Assembly (NCBI RefSeq): GCF_014654785.1
Contig: NZ_BNBD01000012.1
Span: forward strand, 114,361 to 178,360
Direction: 5' to 3'
Source of the DNA: Streptomyces mashuensis
GTDB lineage: Bacteria > Actinomycetota > Actinomycetes > Streptomycetales > Streptomycetaceae
Length of the DNA: 64,000 nucleotides
The notes under the pieces were generated by a model, which had not been told where the DNA came from, searched no databases, and worked only from the letters and a program-made list of their open reading frames with translations. Shown here in pieces: positions 45,219-52,865 of this stretch (the first letter of the stretch is position 1; each line of letters begins with the position of its first letter). Both the position numbers and the translations under genes were made by a program.

Positions 45219-45929
45219 TCAGCCCCGGAGCTTGTAGCCGAAGCCGCGGACCGTCTCGATGCGGTCCTGGCCGATCTTTCCGCGGAGCCGTTGCACGTGC
45301 ACGTCGACGACGCGCGTGTCGCCGCCCCAGCCGTAGTCCCAGACCCGCTCCAGCAGCCGGTCGCGGGAGAGGACGGTGCCGGGTGCGGCGGAGAACTCCA
45401 GCAGCAGCCGCATCTCGGTGGGGGTGAGGGCGACGGGCCGGCCGCCCTTGCGGACCTCCATGCCCTCGGTGTCGACCTCCAGGTCGCCGAAGCGCAGCAC
45501 GCCGGCGCCGATGGCCTCCGGCTGCTCGGCGGCCGGGGCCGCGCCGTTCGGCCCGCTGGCGTGCCCGAAGCGGCGCAGCACGGCGCGGATACGGGCGACG
45601 AGCACGGCGCCGTCGAAGGGCTTGGTCACGTAGTCGTCCGCGCCGGCCTCCAGGCCGAGCACGACGTCGATGGAGTCGGCCCGCGCCGACAGCATGATCA
45701 CGGGGACGGTGGACTCGTCACGGATGCGGCGGCACAGGCTCACGCCGTCCAGGCCCGGCACCATGACGTCGAGCAGCGCGATGTCCGGCCGCTTGGCGCG
45801 GAAGCTCTCCAGCCCCGCCAGGCCGTCCGGCACCGCCGTCACGACGAAGCCGTCGCGCTCCAGCGCGAGCTGGGTCGCCTCGCGGATGACGTCGTCGTCC
45901 TCGACGAAGAGCACATGCGTATCGGCCAC
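45219..45929 (-). CDS. cseB: OmpR-type response regulator CseB
   Basis: 236 residues. The receiver has acidic EDDDVI and the phosphoacceptor in LLDVMVPGLDG; the winged-helix output is LTPTEMRLLLEFSAAPGTVLSRDRLLERVW and VHVQRLRGKIG. Phosphorylated by CseC, it activates the sigE promoter. GTG 45929 lies 6 bp after the cseA stop. Confidence 0.93.
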   Translation of the reverse strand: MADTHVLFVEDDDVIREATQLALERDGFVVTAVPDGLAGLESFRAKRPDIALLDVMVPGLDGVSLCRRIRDESTVPVIMLSARADSIDVVLGLEAGADDYVTKPFDGAVLVARIRAVLRRFGHASGPNGAAPAAEQPEAIGAGVLRFGDLEVDTEGMEVRKGGRPVALTPTEMRLLLEFSAAPGTVLSRDRLLERVWDYGWGGDTRVVDVHVQRLRGKIGQDRIETVRGFGYKLRG

Positions 45930-45935
45930 GCGCCC

Positions 45936-46613
45936 TCAGCCCTCCGTTCCCTCGCTCGGTACCTTGCCGGTGTTGCCGACCTTGTTGTAGTCGGTGTGCG
46001 TACGGCCCGTCTCCTTGAACGTGTCGCCGGACCACTCGTAGGTCACGACGTCCTCGCCCGACGGACAGCAGACGGCGTCACCGGGCCCGTAGACCTGCCG
46101 GGTGATCGTCAGTTCCTTGCGGTCGATGTCCGCGTAGACGGGCGACTGCTCGGCCGTGAACACATTCTCGTACGCCTGGGGGCCGTCCCCCTGGGCGTTC
46201 TCCCGGGGACGGTACACGTAGGAGCCGATGCCGAACGAGTCGCCGCACGTCAGCACGTTCACCACGACGTCGGGCCGGGACGAGCCGGTGAGCTGCCCGT
46301 AGGTGACGTCGACCGGGTACTGGTCCTTGACGCACGGCTTGAGGTTCTTCTTGATCTGGTCGCTGACCTTGGGGTCCGACTTGATCAGCTTGATCGCGTC
46401 GATCTTCACCTGCACCGGCGTGGCGCTCGCGGACGGCGCCCGGCTCGGCGACTTGGCCGCGGACTGGGTCTGCGCGGGGCCCTCCTTGCGCACGCCCTCG
46501 CTGCTCGCCCCGCACCCGGCAAGCAGAAGACCGGCGGCAGCGGCCATCGCAGTGACCGCGCCACCGGTGATCAGCGCCGGCCGTAGGCCGGCGGCGTCCT
46601 TCAGGCCGCGCAC
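45936..46613 (-). CDS. cseA: Lipoprotein CseA, modulator of the SigE system
   Basis: 225 residues. The signal peptide ends in LAGC, giving a lipid-anchored Cys near residue 34, then a Ser/Pro linker and a globular domain with four more cysteines (KPCVKD, LTCGDS, AVCCPS). In S. coelicolor CseA damps sigE activation, probably through CseC. The GTG start lies inside sigE, overlapping it by 13 bp, so translation is coupled. Confidence 0.85.
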   Translation of the reverse strand: MRGLKDAAGLRPALITGGAVTAMAAAAGLLLAGCGASSEGVRKEGPAQTQSAAKSPSRAPSASATPVQVKIDAIKLIKSDPKVSDQIKKNLKPCVKDQYPVDVTYGQLTGSSRPDVVVNVLTCGDSFGIGSYVYRPRENAQGDGPQAYENVFTAEQSPVYADIDRKELTITRQVYGPGDAVCCPSGEDVVTYEWSGDTFKETGRTHTDYNKVGNTGKVPSEGTEG

Positions 46614-47155
46614 CGTTCCCGCTCCCGCCCCCGGTCGACGCGCTCGAGGGCGTGGAAGTCGAGGTCACGGCTCTCCAGCTCCTGCCGCAGCCGGGCCAGG
46701 GCCCGGTGCAGGGTGCTCTTGACCGTGCCGGTGGACATGCCGAGCGCCTCCGCGGTCTCCTCCGTGCTCATCTGCTCCCAGTGTCGCAGGACGACGACGC
46801 TGCGCTGCTTGGGCGCGAGCACACCGAGGATGTCCATCAGCAGCGCGCGGTCGGCGTGCTGCTCGGTGCCGTCCTCCACGCTGGCGTCGGGCAGCTGCTC
46901 GGTGGGGACCTCGTCCAGCTTGCGCGCACGCCACCACTCCGTGCGCGTGTTGATCATGACACGGCGCAGGTAGGCGTCGGCCAGCGACTTGTCCGCTATG
47001 CCTTCCCAGCGGCCGTAGGTGCGGACCAGGGCGGTCTGGAGGAGGTCCTGGGCGTCGATGGGGTCCGGAACCAGGCGCCGGGCGCTGCGCAGCAGGGCGT
47101 CCTGACGGTTGCGAACGTACTCCTCGAAGTCCAGAACCTTGCCGCTGCTGGCCAT
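46601..47155 (-). CDS. sigE: ECF RNA polymerase sigma factor SigE
   Basis: 184 residues. Region 2 (DALLRSARRLVPDPIDAQDLLQTALVRTYGRW) and region 4 (APKQRSVVVLRHWEQMSTEETAEALGMSTGTVKSTL) define the SigE-strep family. It transcribes cell-wall homeostasis genes. ATG 47155 has GGAGG 9 nt upstream; longer in-frame starts lack a ribosome-binding site. No anti-sigma gene is present; control is by CseBC. The upstream 220 bp must hold the CseB-dependent promoter. Confidence 0.94.
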   Translation of the reverse strand: MASSGKVLDFEEYVRNRQDALLRSARRLVPDPIDAQDLLQTALVRTYGRWEGIADKSLADAYLRRVMINTRTEWWRARKLDEVPTEQLPDASVEDGTEQHADRALLMDILGVLAPKQRSVVVLRHWEQMSTEETAEALGMSTGTVKSTLHRALARLRQELESRDLDFHALERVDRGRERERCAA

Positions 47156-47375
47156 ACTCGCAGCCTCCATTCCGCTTGCGCTCCCCGTGCCACGCTGGTG
47201 GTCCTCCAGCACGGGGAGGACGCTACGGAGACGCTGTTGCGACGTGATGTGCATCAGCCCGTCGGCTGGTGCACAGCTGTCCATAGGTTGTGTAACAGCG
47301 GCGGCGATACCGGTGGGAAAGATCGGTCAAGAGGGGTCTGTCCGTTTCGTATCAGAGGCGGAACGGCCCCCGGCC

Positions 47376-48278
47376 CTACGTCAGTGGCAGTCGATAGGTG
47401 CCGTCGTCCAGCGGCTCCACCAGCCCGTCGGCCACGAGTCCGTCCAGCGCGCGGGCGCGCTGCACCGGCTCGTCCCACACCGCGTCCAGTGCGGCCTGCG
47501 GCACCGGCGCGACCGCCTCGCGCAGCACGGCCAGCAGCTTGCCGCGCACCTGGCGGTCCGTGCCCGCGTACGTCTGGCCGCGGCGCGGCGGACCGTCGTG
47601 GGCCGGCGAACCGGCGGCGCGCCAGGCACACCGGTCGGCGATCGGGCAGCTTCCGCACGCGGGCGTACGAGCCGTGCACACCAGTGCGCCCAGCTCCATC
47701 GTGGCCGCCGCCCAGCGCGCGGCCACCGGCTCGCGCTGGGGCAGCAGTTCGCGCGCCAGCCGGCGCTCGGCGGCGGTCGTGGCGTTCGGCGGGTACTGCA
47801 CACCCGTCACGGCGCGGGCGAAGACCCGGCGCACATTGGTGTCGAGGACGGCGTGCCGCTGCCCGTACGCGAACGACGCCACCGCCGCGGCCGTGTACTC
47901 GCCGACGCCGGGCAGCGCCAGCAGCGCGCCGTGGTCGCTGGGCACCTCGCCGCCGTGCCGCTCGGTGATCGCCGTCGCGGCGGCGTGCAGCCGCAGCGCA
48001 CGGCGCGGGTAGCCGAGCCGGCCCCAGGCGCGCACCGCCTCGCCCGGCGCCTCGGCCGCCAGGGCGGCGGGGCTGGGCCAGCGCGCCAGCCACTGCTCGT
48101 AGACCGGCAGGACGCGGCTGACGGGCGTCTGCTGGAGCATGAACTCGCTGACCATCACGCCCCACGGGCCGGTCTCCGGACGGCGCCAGGGGAGGTCGCG
48201 CGCGTGCGCGTCGAACCAGTCGATCACGGGCGCGTGGAGGAGGGCGGACGTCTGCTGGGCGGCGGCGGTGACTGTCAT
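47376..48278 (-). CDS. mutY: A/G-specific adenine glycosylase
   Basis: Removes adenine mispaired with 8-oxoguanine. 300 residues. The catalytic Glu lies in VMVSEFMLQQTPV, the helix-hairpin-helix in LLALPGVGEYTAAAVASFAYG with the catalytic Asp in AVLDTNVRR, and the 4Fe-4S ligands are Cys-x6-Cys-x2-Cys-x5-Cys in CTARTPACGSCPIADRC. The C-terminal NUDIX-like 8-oxoG domain of E. coli MutY is missing, as is usual in actinobacteria; a short winged-helix-like end replaces it. It is divergent from the next gene. Confidence 0.93.
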   Translation of the reverse strand: MTVTAAAQQTSALLHAPVIDWFDAHARDLPWRRPETGPWGVMVSEFMLQQTPVSRVLPVYEQWLARWPSPAALAAEAPGEAVRAWGRLGYPRRALRLHAAATAITERHGGEVPSDHGALLALPGVGEYTAAAVASFAYGQRHAVLDTNVRRVFARAVTGVQYPPNATTAAERRLARELLPQREPVAARWAAATMELGALVCTARTPACGSCPIADRCAWRAAGSPAHDGPPRRGQTYAGTDRQVRGKLLAVLREAVAPVPQAALDAVWDEPVQRARALDGLVADGLVEPLDDGTYRLPLT

Positions 48279-48351
48279 GGCGCTCCGATCCTGGCACGGC
48301 CCCCGAGCCCCGGCGAAACGCGCAGGCAGGAAGGGGCGGGACGGCCCGTCC

Positions 48352-48357
48352 TAGGCT
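48352..48357 (+). promoter_or_regulatory. -10 element for leaderless transcript of the gene at 48365
   Basis: TAGGCT in CCTAGGCTGGGTGCCATG, 7 nt before the ATG; nearly identical to the folP start module. Confidence 0.5.
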
Positions 48358-48364
48358 GGGTGCC

Positions 48365-48925
48365 ATGACGGACGGCAACGGCAACGGCAACGGAACGACC
48401 GGCGGCCCCGGGCCCCTCATCCAGGCGGCCTTGGAGGCCCATACGACGCTCACCCTCGCCTACGCCGACGAGGACGGCCCGCAGGCGTGCGCGGTGCTGT
48501 ACGCCGTCCACGCCGCACTCCCCGGCACGGAGGGTGACGGCGGCCGGAACGTGTGGCAGGCGCCCGCCCTGGTGTTCGTCACCTCCGCCACGACCCGGCA
48601 CGGCCGCGCCCTGGCGCAGGGCCCCGGGCACGCGCGCGTGGCCTTCACCGTGCAGCGCGACGGACAGCAGTGGACGGAACTGACGGGCGTACAGGGGCGC
48701 GGCCGCTGCCGCCTGTTGCAGGGGACGGAACGTCAATCCGCCTGGCACGCCTACACGGAACGCTTCCCTTACGTGGCCGCGGACGACCGCCTCCGGCAGG
48801 CCGTCGAACGCACCGACCTGTGGGAGCTGCGGCCCGACTGGCTCCGACTCGTCGACAACGGACGGGGTTTCGGCCACAAGTCGGAGTGGTCACGGACGGG
48901 CACGGCGGCACCGCAGAGCGCGTAG
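48365..48925 (+). CDS. Pyridoxamine 5'-phosphate oxidase-fold protein
   Basis: 186 residues. Flavin-binding split-barrel pattern: THTTLTLAYAD-like first strand (AHTTLTLAYADEDGPQACAV), ALVFVTSATTRHGRALAQGPGHARVAFTV, then ELTGVQGRGRCRLL. The family includes flavin, F420 and heme binders; the cofactor is not resolved by sequence. Gly/Asn repeats at the N-terminus are disordered. Leaderless start predicted. Confidence 0.8.
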   Translation: MTDGNGNGNGTTGGPGPLIQAALEAHTTLTLAYADEDGPQACAVLYAVHAALPGTEGDGGRNVWQAPALVFVTSATTRHGRALAQGPGHARVAFTVQRDGQQWTELTGVQGRGRCRLLQGTERQSAWHAYTERFPYVAADDRLRQAVERTDLWELRPDWLRLVDNGRGFGHKSEWSRTGTAAPQSA

Positions 48926-49019
48926 CCGGTGCCCGGCACCGGGCAGATGATGGGAAAACCAGGCACCCCTACGGCGGGTACTGGCTGGTCCCCCGTCCGA
49001 TCTCTCGTAGAGTCTTCGC

Positions 49020-49850
49020 GTGGGATCTCTGCGCAATCCGATCGGGCCGCTTCCCTCCTCCATCTACTGGCGGCGGAGGGCAGTTGCGGTTGGCCTGCTC
49101 GTGCTTCTGGTGGTGCTGGTGTTGTGGCTGCTCACCCTGGGTGGTGACGGGGGCTCGAGCGGCAGTGAGGACGACAGCACGGACGCCAAGGGCCCGTCGC
49201 AGTCCACCATCACGCCGGGGCCCACACCCTCGGGGCCGCACATCAGCGAACGGCCGGGCGGCCGCGGCGATTCCGCGAGCGGTGGCGGCGCGGGCTCCGG
49301 CGGTGCCCAGGCGGGGAGCGGCGGTGCCGGTTCCGGCGGGGCGGGCGGCGCCGGGACGGCGGGCGGCAGCGCCGCCATCGGGTTCGGCGGGGGAGCGGGC
49401 ATCGCGGTGACCGGCGACGGCCGTGCCCCGGTGGCCCGCTCGACCCTGCCCGACTGCTCGCCGGGCGACGTGCGCATCAGCGTGCGCAGCGTGAAGGACG
49501 CCTACAAGCCGGACGAGAAGCCCCGGTTCGAGCTCGTCGTGAAGAACTCCGGCAGCAGCGCCTGCAAGGTCGACTTCGGCTCCGCCGCCGCCCTGCTGAA
49601 GATCACCGACAGCAAGGGCGAGGAGCACGTCTGGGCCTCCGACGACTGCCCGCGCGGCCGGGGCGCCGTCCTCATCGAGCTGCCGGGCTCCGGCGAGACC
49701 AAGCGGACCCTGGAGTGGGACCGCCGGCGCAGCGCCCCGCAGTGCGGCACGCCGGCGCCGGGCGCGGCCGCCGGGCCGGGCACCTATCGGGTCGAGGTGA
49801 AGGTCGGCGGCGTCACCGAGCGCACGGAGTTCGCCCTGGAACAGGGCTGA
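49020..49850 (+). CDS. Membrane-anchored protein with Gly-rich linker and beta-sandwich domain
   Basis: 276 residues. One membrane helix (20-42) with a short basic cytoplasmic end; a Ser/Gly-rich linker (45-130); then an Ig-like beta-sandwich (about 140-275) with three cysteines, likely extracellular: STLPDCSPGDVRISV, GSSACKVDFGS, SDDCPRGRGA. No catalytic motif; perhaps a wall or surface adaptor. TAGAGT (49008-49013) ends 6 nt before GTG 49020, indicating a leaderless mRNA. It lies convergent to disA. Confidence 0.75.
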   Translation: MGSLRNPIGPLPSSIYWRRRAVAVGLLVLLVVLVLWLLTLGGDGGSSGSEDDSTDAKGPSQSTITPGPTPSGPHISERPGGRGDSASGGGAGSGGAQAGSGGAGSGGAGGAGTAGGSAAIGFGGGAGIAVTGDGRAPVARSTLPDCSPGDVRISVRSVKDAYKPDEKPRFELVVKNSGSSACKVDFGSAAALLKITDSKGEEHVWASDDCPRGRGAVLIELPGSGETKRTLEWDRRRSAPQCGTPAPGAAAGPGTYRVEVKVGGVTERTEFALEQG

Positions 49851-49866
49851 GCCGGTCCGTACGGAT

Positions 49867-49910
49867 ACGGGTGAGGGGCCCGCGCTGCGCAGCGCGGGCC
49901 CCTCACCCGT
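49867..49910. terminator. 44-bp perfect palindrome, bidirectional terminator
   Basis: ACGGGTGAGGGGCCCGCGCTGC followed immediately by its exact reverse complement, with no spacer. It lies 17 bp after one stop codon (49850) and 13 bp before the other (disA, 49923). No T-tract. Confidence 0.75.
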
Positions 49911-49922
49911 AGGCAGGTCTTC

Positions 49923-51047
49923 TCAGACGTACCGTTCCAGGATCGAGGACTCGGCCAGGCGCGAGAGGCCCTCGCGGACCGAGCGGGCGCGGGCCTCGCC
50001 GACGCCGTCGACCGTCTGCAGGTCGTCCACGCTGGCGGCCAGCAGCTTCTGCAGCCCGCCGAAGTGGTCCACGAGCCGCTCGATGATGGCGCCCGGCAGC
50101 CGCGGCACCTTGGCCAGCAGCCGGTAGCCGCGCGGCGACACGGCCGAGTCGAGCGTCTCGGGGGAGCCGCTGTAGCCCAGGGCCCGCGCCACGATGGGCA
50201 GTTCGAGCAGTTCGGCGTGGGTGAGCGAGTCCAGCTCGGACAGCGCCTCGGCGACCGTGCGGGTGCGCTTGGCGGTGGGCTCGGGCACGTAGTCCCGTAC
50301 GACGAGCTCGCGCTCGGGCTCCACGCCGGCGATCAGCTCGTCCAGCTGGAGGGAGAGCAGCCGGCCGTCGGTGCCCAGCTCGACCACGTATTCGGCGATC
50401 TCCGTGGCGATGCGGCGCACCATCTCCAGCCGCTGCGAGACGGCGGTGACGTCGCGGACGGTCACCAGGTCCTCGATCTCCAGCGCGGAGAGCGTGCCGG
50501 CGACCTCGTCCAGCCGGAGCTTGTACCGCTCCAGCGTCGCCAGGGCCTGGTTGGCGCGGGACAGGATGGCGCCCGACTCCTCCAGCACGCGCCGCTCGCC
50601 GCCCACGTAGAGCGCGATCAGCCGCATCGACTGGCTGACGGAGACCACCGGGAAGCCGGACTGGATGGAGACGCGCTGCGCGGTGCGGTGGCGCGTGCCG
50701 GTCTCCTCGGTGGGGATGGACGCGTCGGGGTAGAGCTGGACGCCCGCCCGCACGATCTTGGTGATGTCCTTGTCGAGGATCAGGGCGCCGTCGAGCTTGC
50801 ACAGCTCGCGCAGGCGCGTGGCCGTGAACTCGACGTCCAGGACGAAGCCGCCCGTGCACATCGACTCGACGGTCTTGTCCATGCCGAGGACGATCAGTCC
50901 GCCCGTATTGCCGCGCAGGACGCGCTCCAGGCCGTCGCGCAGGGCCGTGCCGGGGGCGACGGCGCTCAGCGAGGCGCGCATCAGGCTGTCGGCACCGGAG
51001 CTGCCTCCGGCCCTGCCCGGGCCCGATGCCCGGTCGTTGGCTGCCAC
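49923..51047 (-). CDS. disA: DNA integrity scanning protein DisA, diadenylate cyclase
   Basis: Makes cyclic di-AMP from two ATP; octameric and DNA-junction binding. 374 residues. The DAC domain (1-150) has the active-site motifs DGA (KLDGALILDKD) and RHR (TGTRHRTAQR). A helical linker and a C-terminal RuvA-like HhH domain (VDDLQTVDGVGEARARSVREGL) follow. GTG 51047 has GGAGGAG 5 nt upstream. It is downstream of radA, its conserved partner, which inhibits DisA in Bacillus. Confidence 0.95.
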   Translation of the reverse strand: MAANDRASGPGRAGGSSGADSLMRASLSAVAPGTALRDGLERVLRGNTGGLIVLGMDKTVESMCTGGFVLDVEFTATRLRELCKLDGALILDKDITKIVRAGVQLYPDASIPTEETGTRHRTAQRVSIQSGFPVVSVSQSMRLIALYVGGERRVLEESGAILSRANQALATLERYKLRLDEVAGTLSALEIEDLVTVRDVTAVSQRLEMVRRIATEIAEYVVELGTDGRLLSLQLDELIAGVEPERELVVRDYVPEPTAKRTRTVAEALSELDSLTHAELLELPIVARALGYSGSPETLDSAVSPRGYRLLAKVPRLPGAIIERLVDHFGGLQKLLAASVDDLQTVDGVGEARARSVREGLSRLAESSILERYV

Positions 51048-51195
51048 TGCACTCCTCCGGTCGCAAGGTCATGGTGCCGCGGGCCGTCCGGCCGACCCGC
51101 GCTCCGTCGCGCACGACGTCCAGCTGGCGCGTTTCGTGTGCGTCGGTGCGTACGGACGGGCGGGACCAGGGCAAAGTCTACTGGCGCCCAGCCTA

Positions 51196-52626
51196 TTAGG
51201 GGGCTGTCCTCGACGCTCCGGCCTCCTCGCCCCGGCTCTCGCGCCGCGGCCGCCGCGGCAGGACCCGCAGCGCATCGCCCACGTCGGCCACCTCCAGCAC
51301 CCGCATGCCGTCGGGCACCTTGCCCGGGTCGGTGGGCACCAGGGCGTGCGTGAAGCCCAGGCGCGCGGCCTCGGCCAGCCGCCGCTGCACGCCCGTCACG
51401 CGCCGCACCTCGCCGGCCAGCCCCACCTCGCCGATGGCCACCAGGTTCTTCGGCAGCGGAGTGTCGCTCGCCGCGCTGGCCAGGGCGAGCGCGACGGCCA
51501 GGTCGGCCGCCGGCTCGGACAGCTTCACGCCGCCCACCGTCGCGCTGTAGATGTCGCGCTTGCCCAGGGCGCTGATCCGGCCGCGCTGCTCCAGCACGGC
51601 CAGCATCATCGACACGCGCGACGTCTCCAGGCCGGAGGTGGTGCGGCGCGGCGAGGGGATCTGCGAGTCGACGGTGAGCGCCTGCACCTCGGCCACCAGC
51701 GGTCTGCGGCCCTCCAGGGTGACCGTCAGGCACGTGCCGGGGACGGGCTCGGAGCGGCGCGTGAGGAACAGGCCGCTGGGGTCGGCGAGACCGGTGATGC
51801 CCTCGTCGTGCAGCTCGAAGCAGCCGACCTCGTCGGTGGCGCCGTAGCGGTTCTTCACGCCGCGCACCAGGCGCAGGCGCGCGTGCCGGTCGCCCTCGAA
51901 GTGCAGCACGACGTCGACCAGGTGCTCCAGCAGGCGGGGGCCGGCGATCGCGCCGTCCTTGGTGACGTGCCCGACCAGCAGCGTGGACATGCCGCGCTCC
52001 TTGGAGGCGCGGATCAGCGCGCCGGCGACCTCCCGCACCTGGGCCATGCCGCCGGGCGCGCCGTCGATCTCGGGGGAGGCGACGGTCTGCACCGAGTCGA
52101 GGATCAGCAGCGACGGCTTGACCGCGTCCAGATGCCCGAGGACGGCGGACAGGTCGGTCTCGGCGGCGAGGTACAGGTGCTCGGAGAGCGCGCCGATGCG
52201 GTCCGCGCGCAGCCGCACCTGGCTCGCCGACTCCTCGCCCGTGACGTACAGGGTGCGGTGCTCGTCGGTGGCGGCGCGGGCGGCCACGTCCAGCAGCAGC
52301 GTGGACTTGCCGACGCCCGGCTCGCCGGCCAGCAGCACCACGGCGCCGGGCACGAGGCCGCCGCCCAGCACCCGGTCCAGCTCGGGCACGCCCGTCGAGC
52401 GCGCGGCCGCCTGCCGGCCGTCGACCTGCCCGATGGGCAGCGCGGCGTTGGTGACGCGGCCGGGCGTGGTCGTACGGACCGCGGGCACGCCGTGCTCCTC
52501 GACCGTTCCCCACGCCTGGCACTCGGGGCAGCGGCCGAGCCACTTGGCGGTGGTCCAGCCGCACTCGGTGCAGCGGTAGGAGGGCCGGTCCTTGGCGGAC
52601 GAGCGGGAGGTACGGGCAGCAGCCAT
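51196..52626 (-). CDS. radA: DNA repair protein RadA (Sms)
   Basis: RecA-like branch-migration helicase in recombination. 476 residues. N-terminal zinc finger CTECGWTTAKWLGRCPEC; Walker A GEPGVGKSTL; the RadA-specific motif KNRYG; C-terminal Lon-protease-like domain with PLPKNLVAIGEVGLAGEVR. TACGGT ends 6 nt before ATG 52626, suggesting a leaderless transcript. disA follows 148 bp downstream. Confidence 0.95.
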   Translation of the reverse strand: MAAARTSRSSAKDRPSYRCTECGWTTAKWLGRCPECQAWGTVEEHGVPAVRTTTPGRVTNAALPIGQVDGRQAAARSTGVPELDRVLGGGLVPGAVVLLAGEPGVGKSTLLLDVAARAATDEHRTLYVTGEESASQVRLRADRIGALSEHLYLAAETDLSAVLGHLDAVKPSLLILDSVQTVASPEIDGAPGGMAQVREVAGALIRASKERGMSTLLVGHVTKDGAIAGPRLLEHLVDVVLHFEGDRHARLRLVRGVKNRYGATDEVGCFELHDEGITGLADPSGLFLTRRSEPVPGTCLTVTLEGRRPLVAEVQALTVDSQIPSPRRTTSGLETSRVSMMLAVLEQRGRISALGKRDIYSATVGGVKLSEPAADLAVALALASAASDTPLPKNLVAIGEVGLAGEVRRVTGVQRRLAEAARLGFTHALVPTDPGKVPDGMRVLEVADVGDALRVLPRRPRRESRGEEAGASRTAP

Positions 52627-52865
52627 GCGGACACCGTAGCGGTGGGGTCCGACAACGCGTCCGGCCCCGGCGGCCGGGCCGGCCCTCGCCGTGGACGACT
52701 CCGTGGCAACTGCGCGGCAACTCCGTGACGACTCGGCGCCCATTGCGCGACAACGCTGCGGAGCGACCGGTTCCTGTCCCCCTTCGAGGGACAGCTTCAC
52801 CCGTATGGGCTAAAGCTACGAGGGCAGGGCGAACGGGCTCCTACAGCCCGCTTACCTTCGCCGGG

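Noticed and set aside
47156..47375. Autoregulated ECF-type promoter for sigE (GCAAC near 47236-47240 on the minus strand)
   Set aside because: No matching GTCT-type -10 at 16-18 bp spacing could be placed, so it was not listed.
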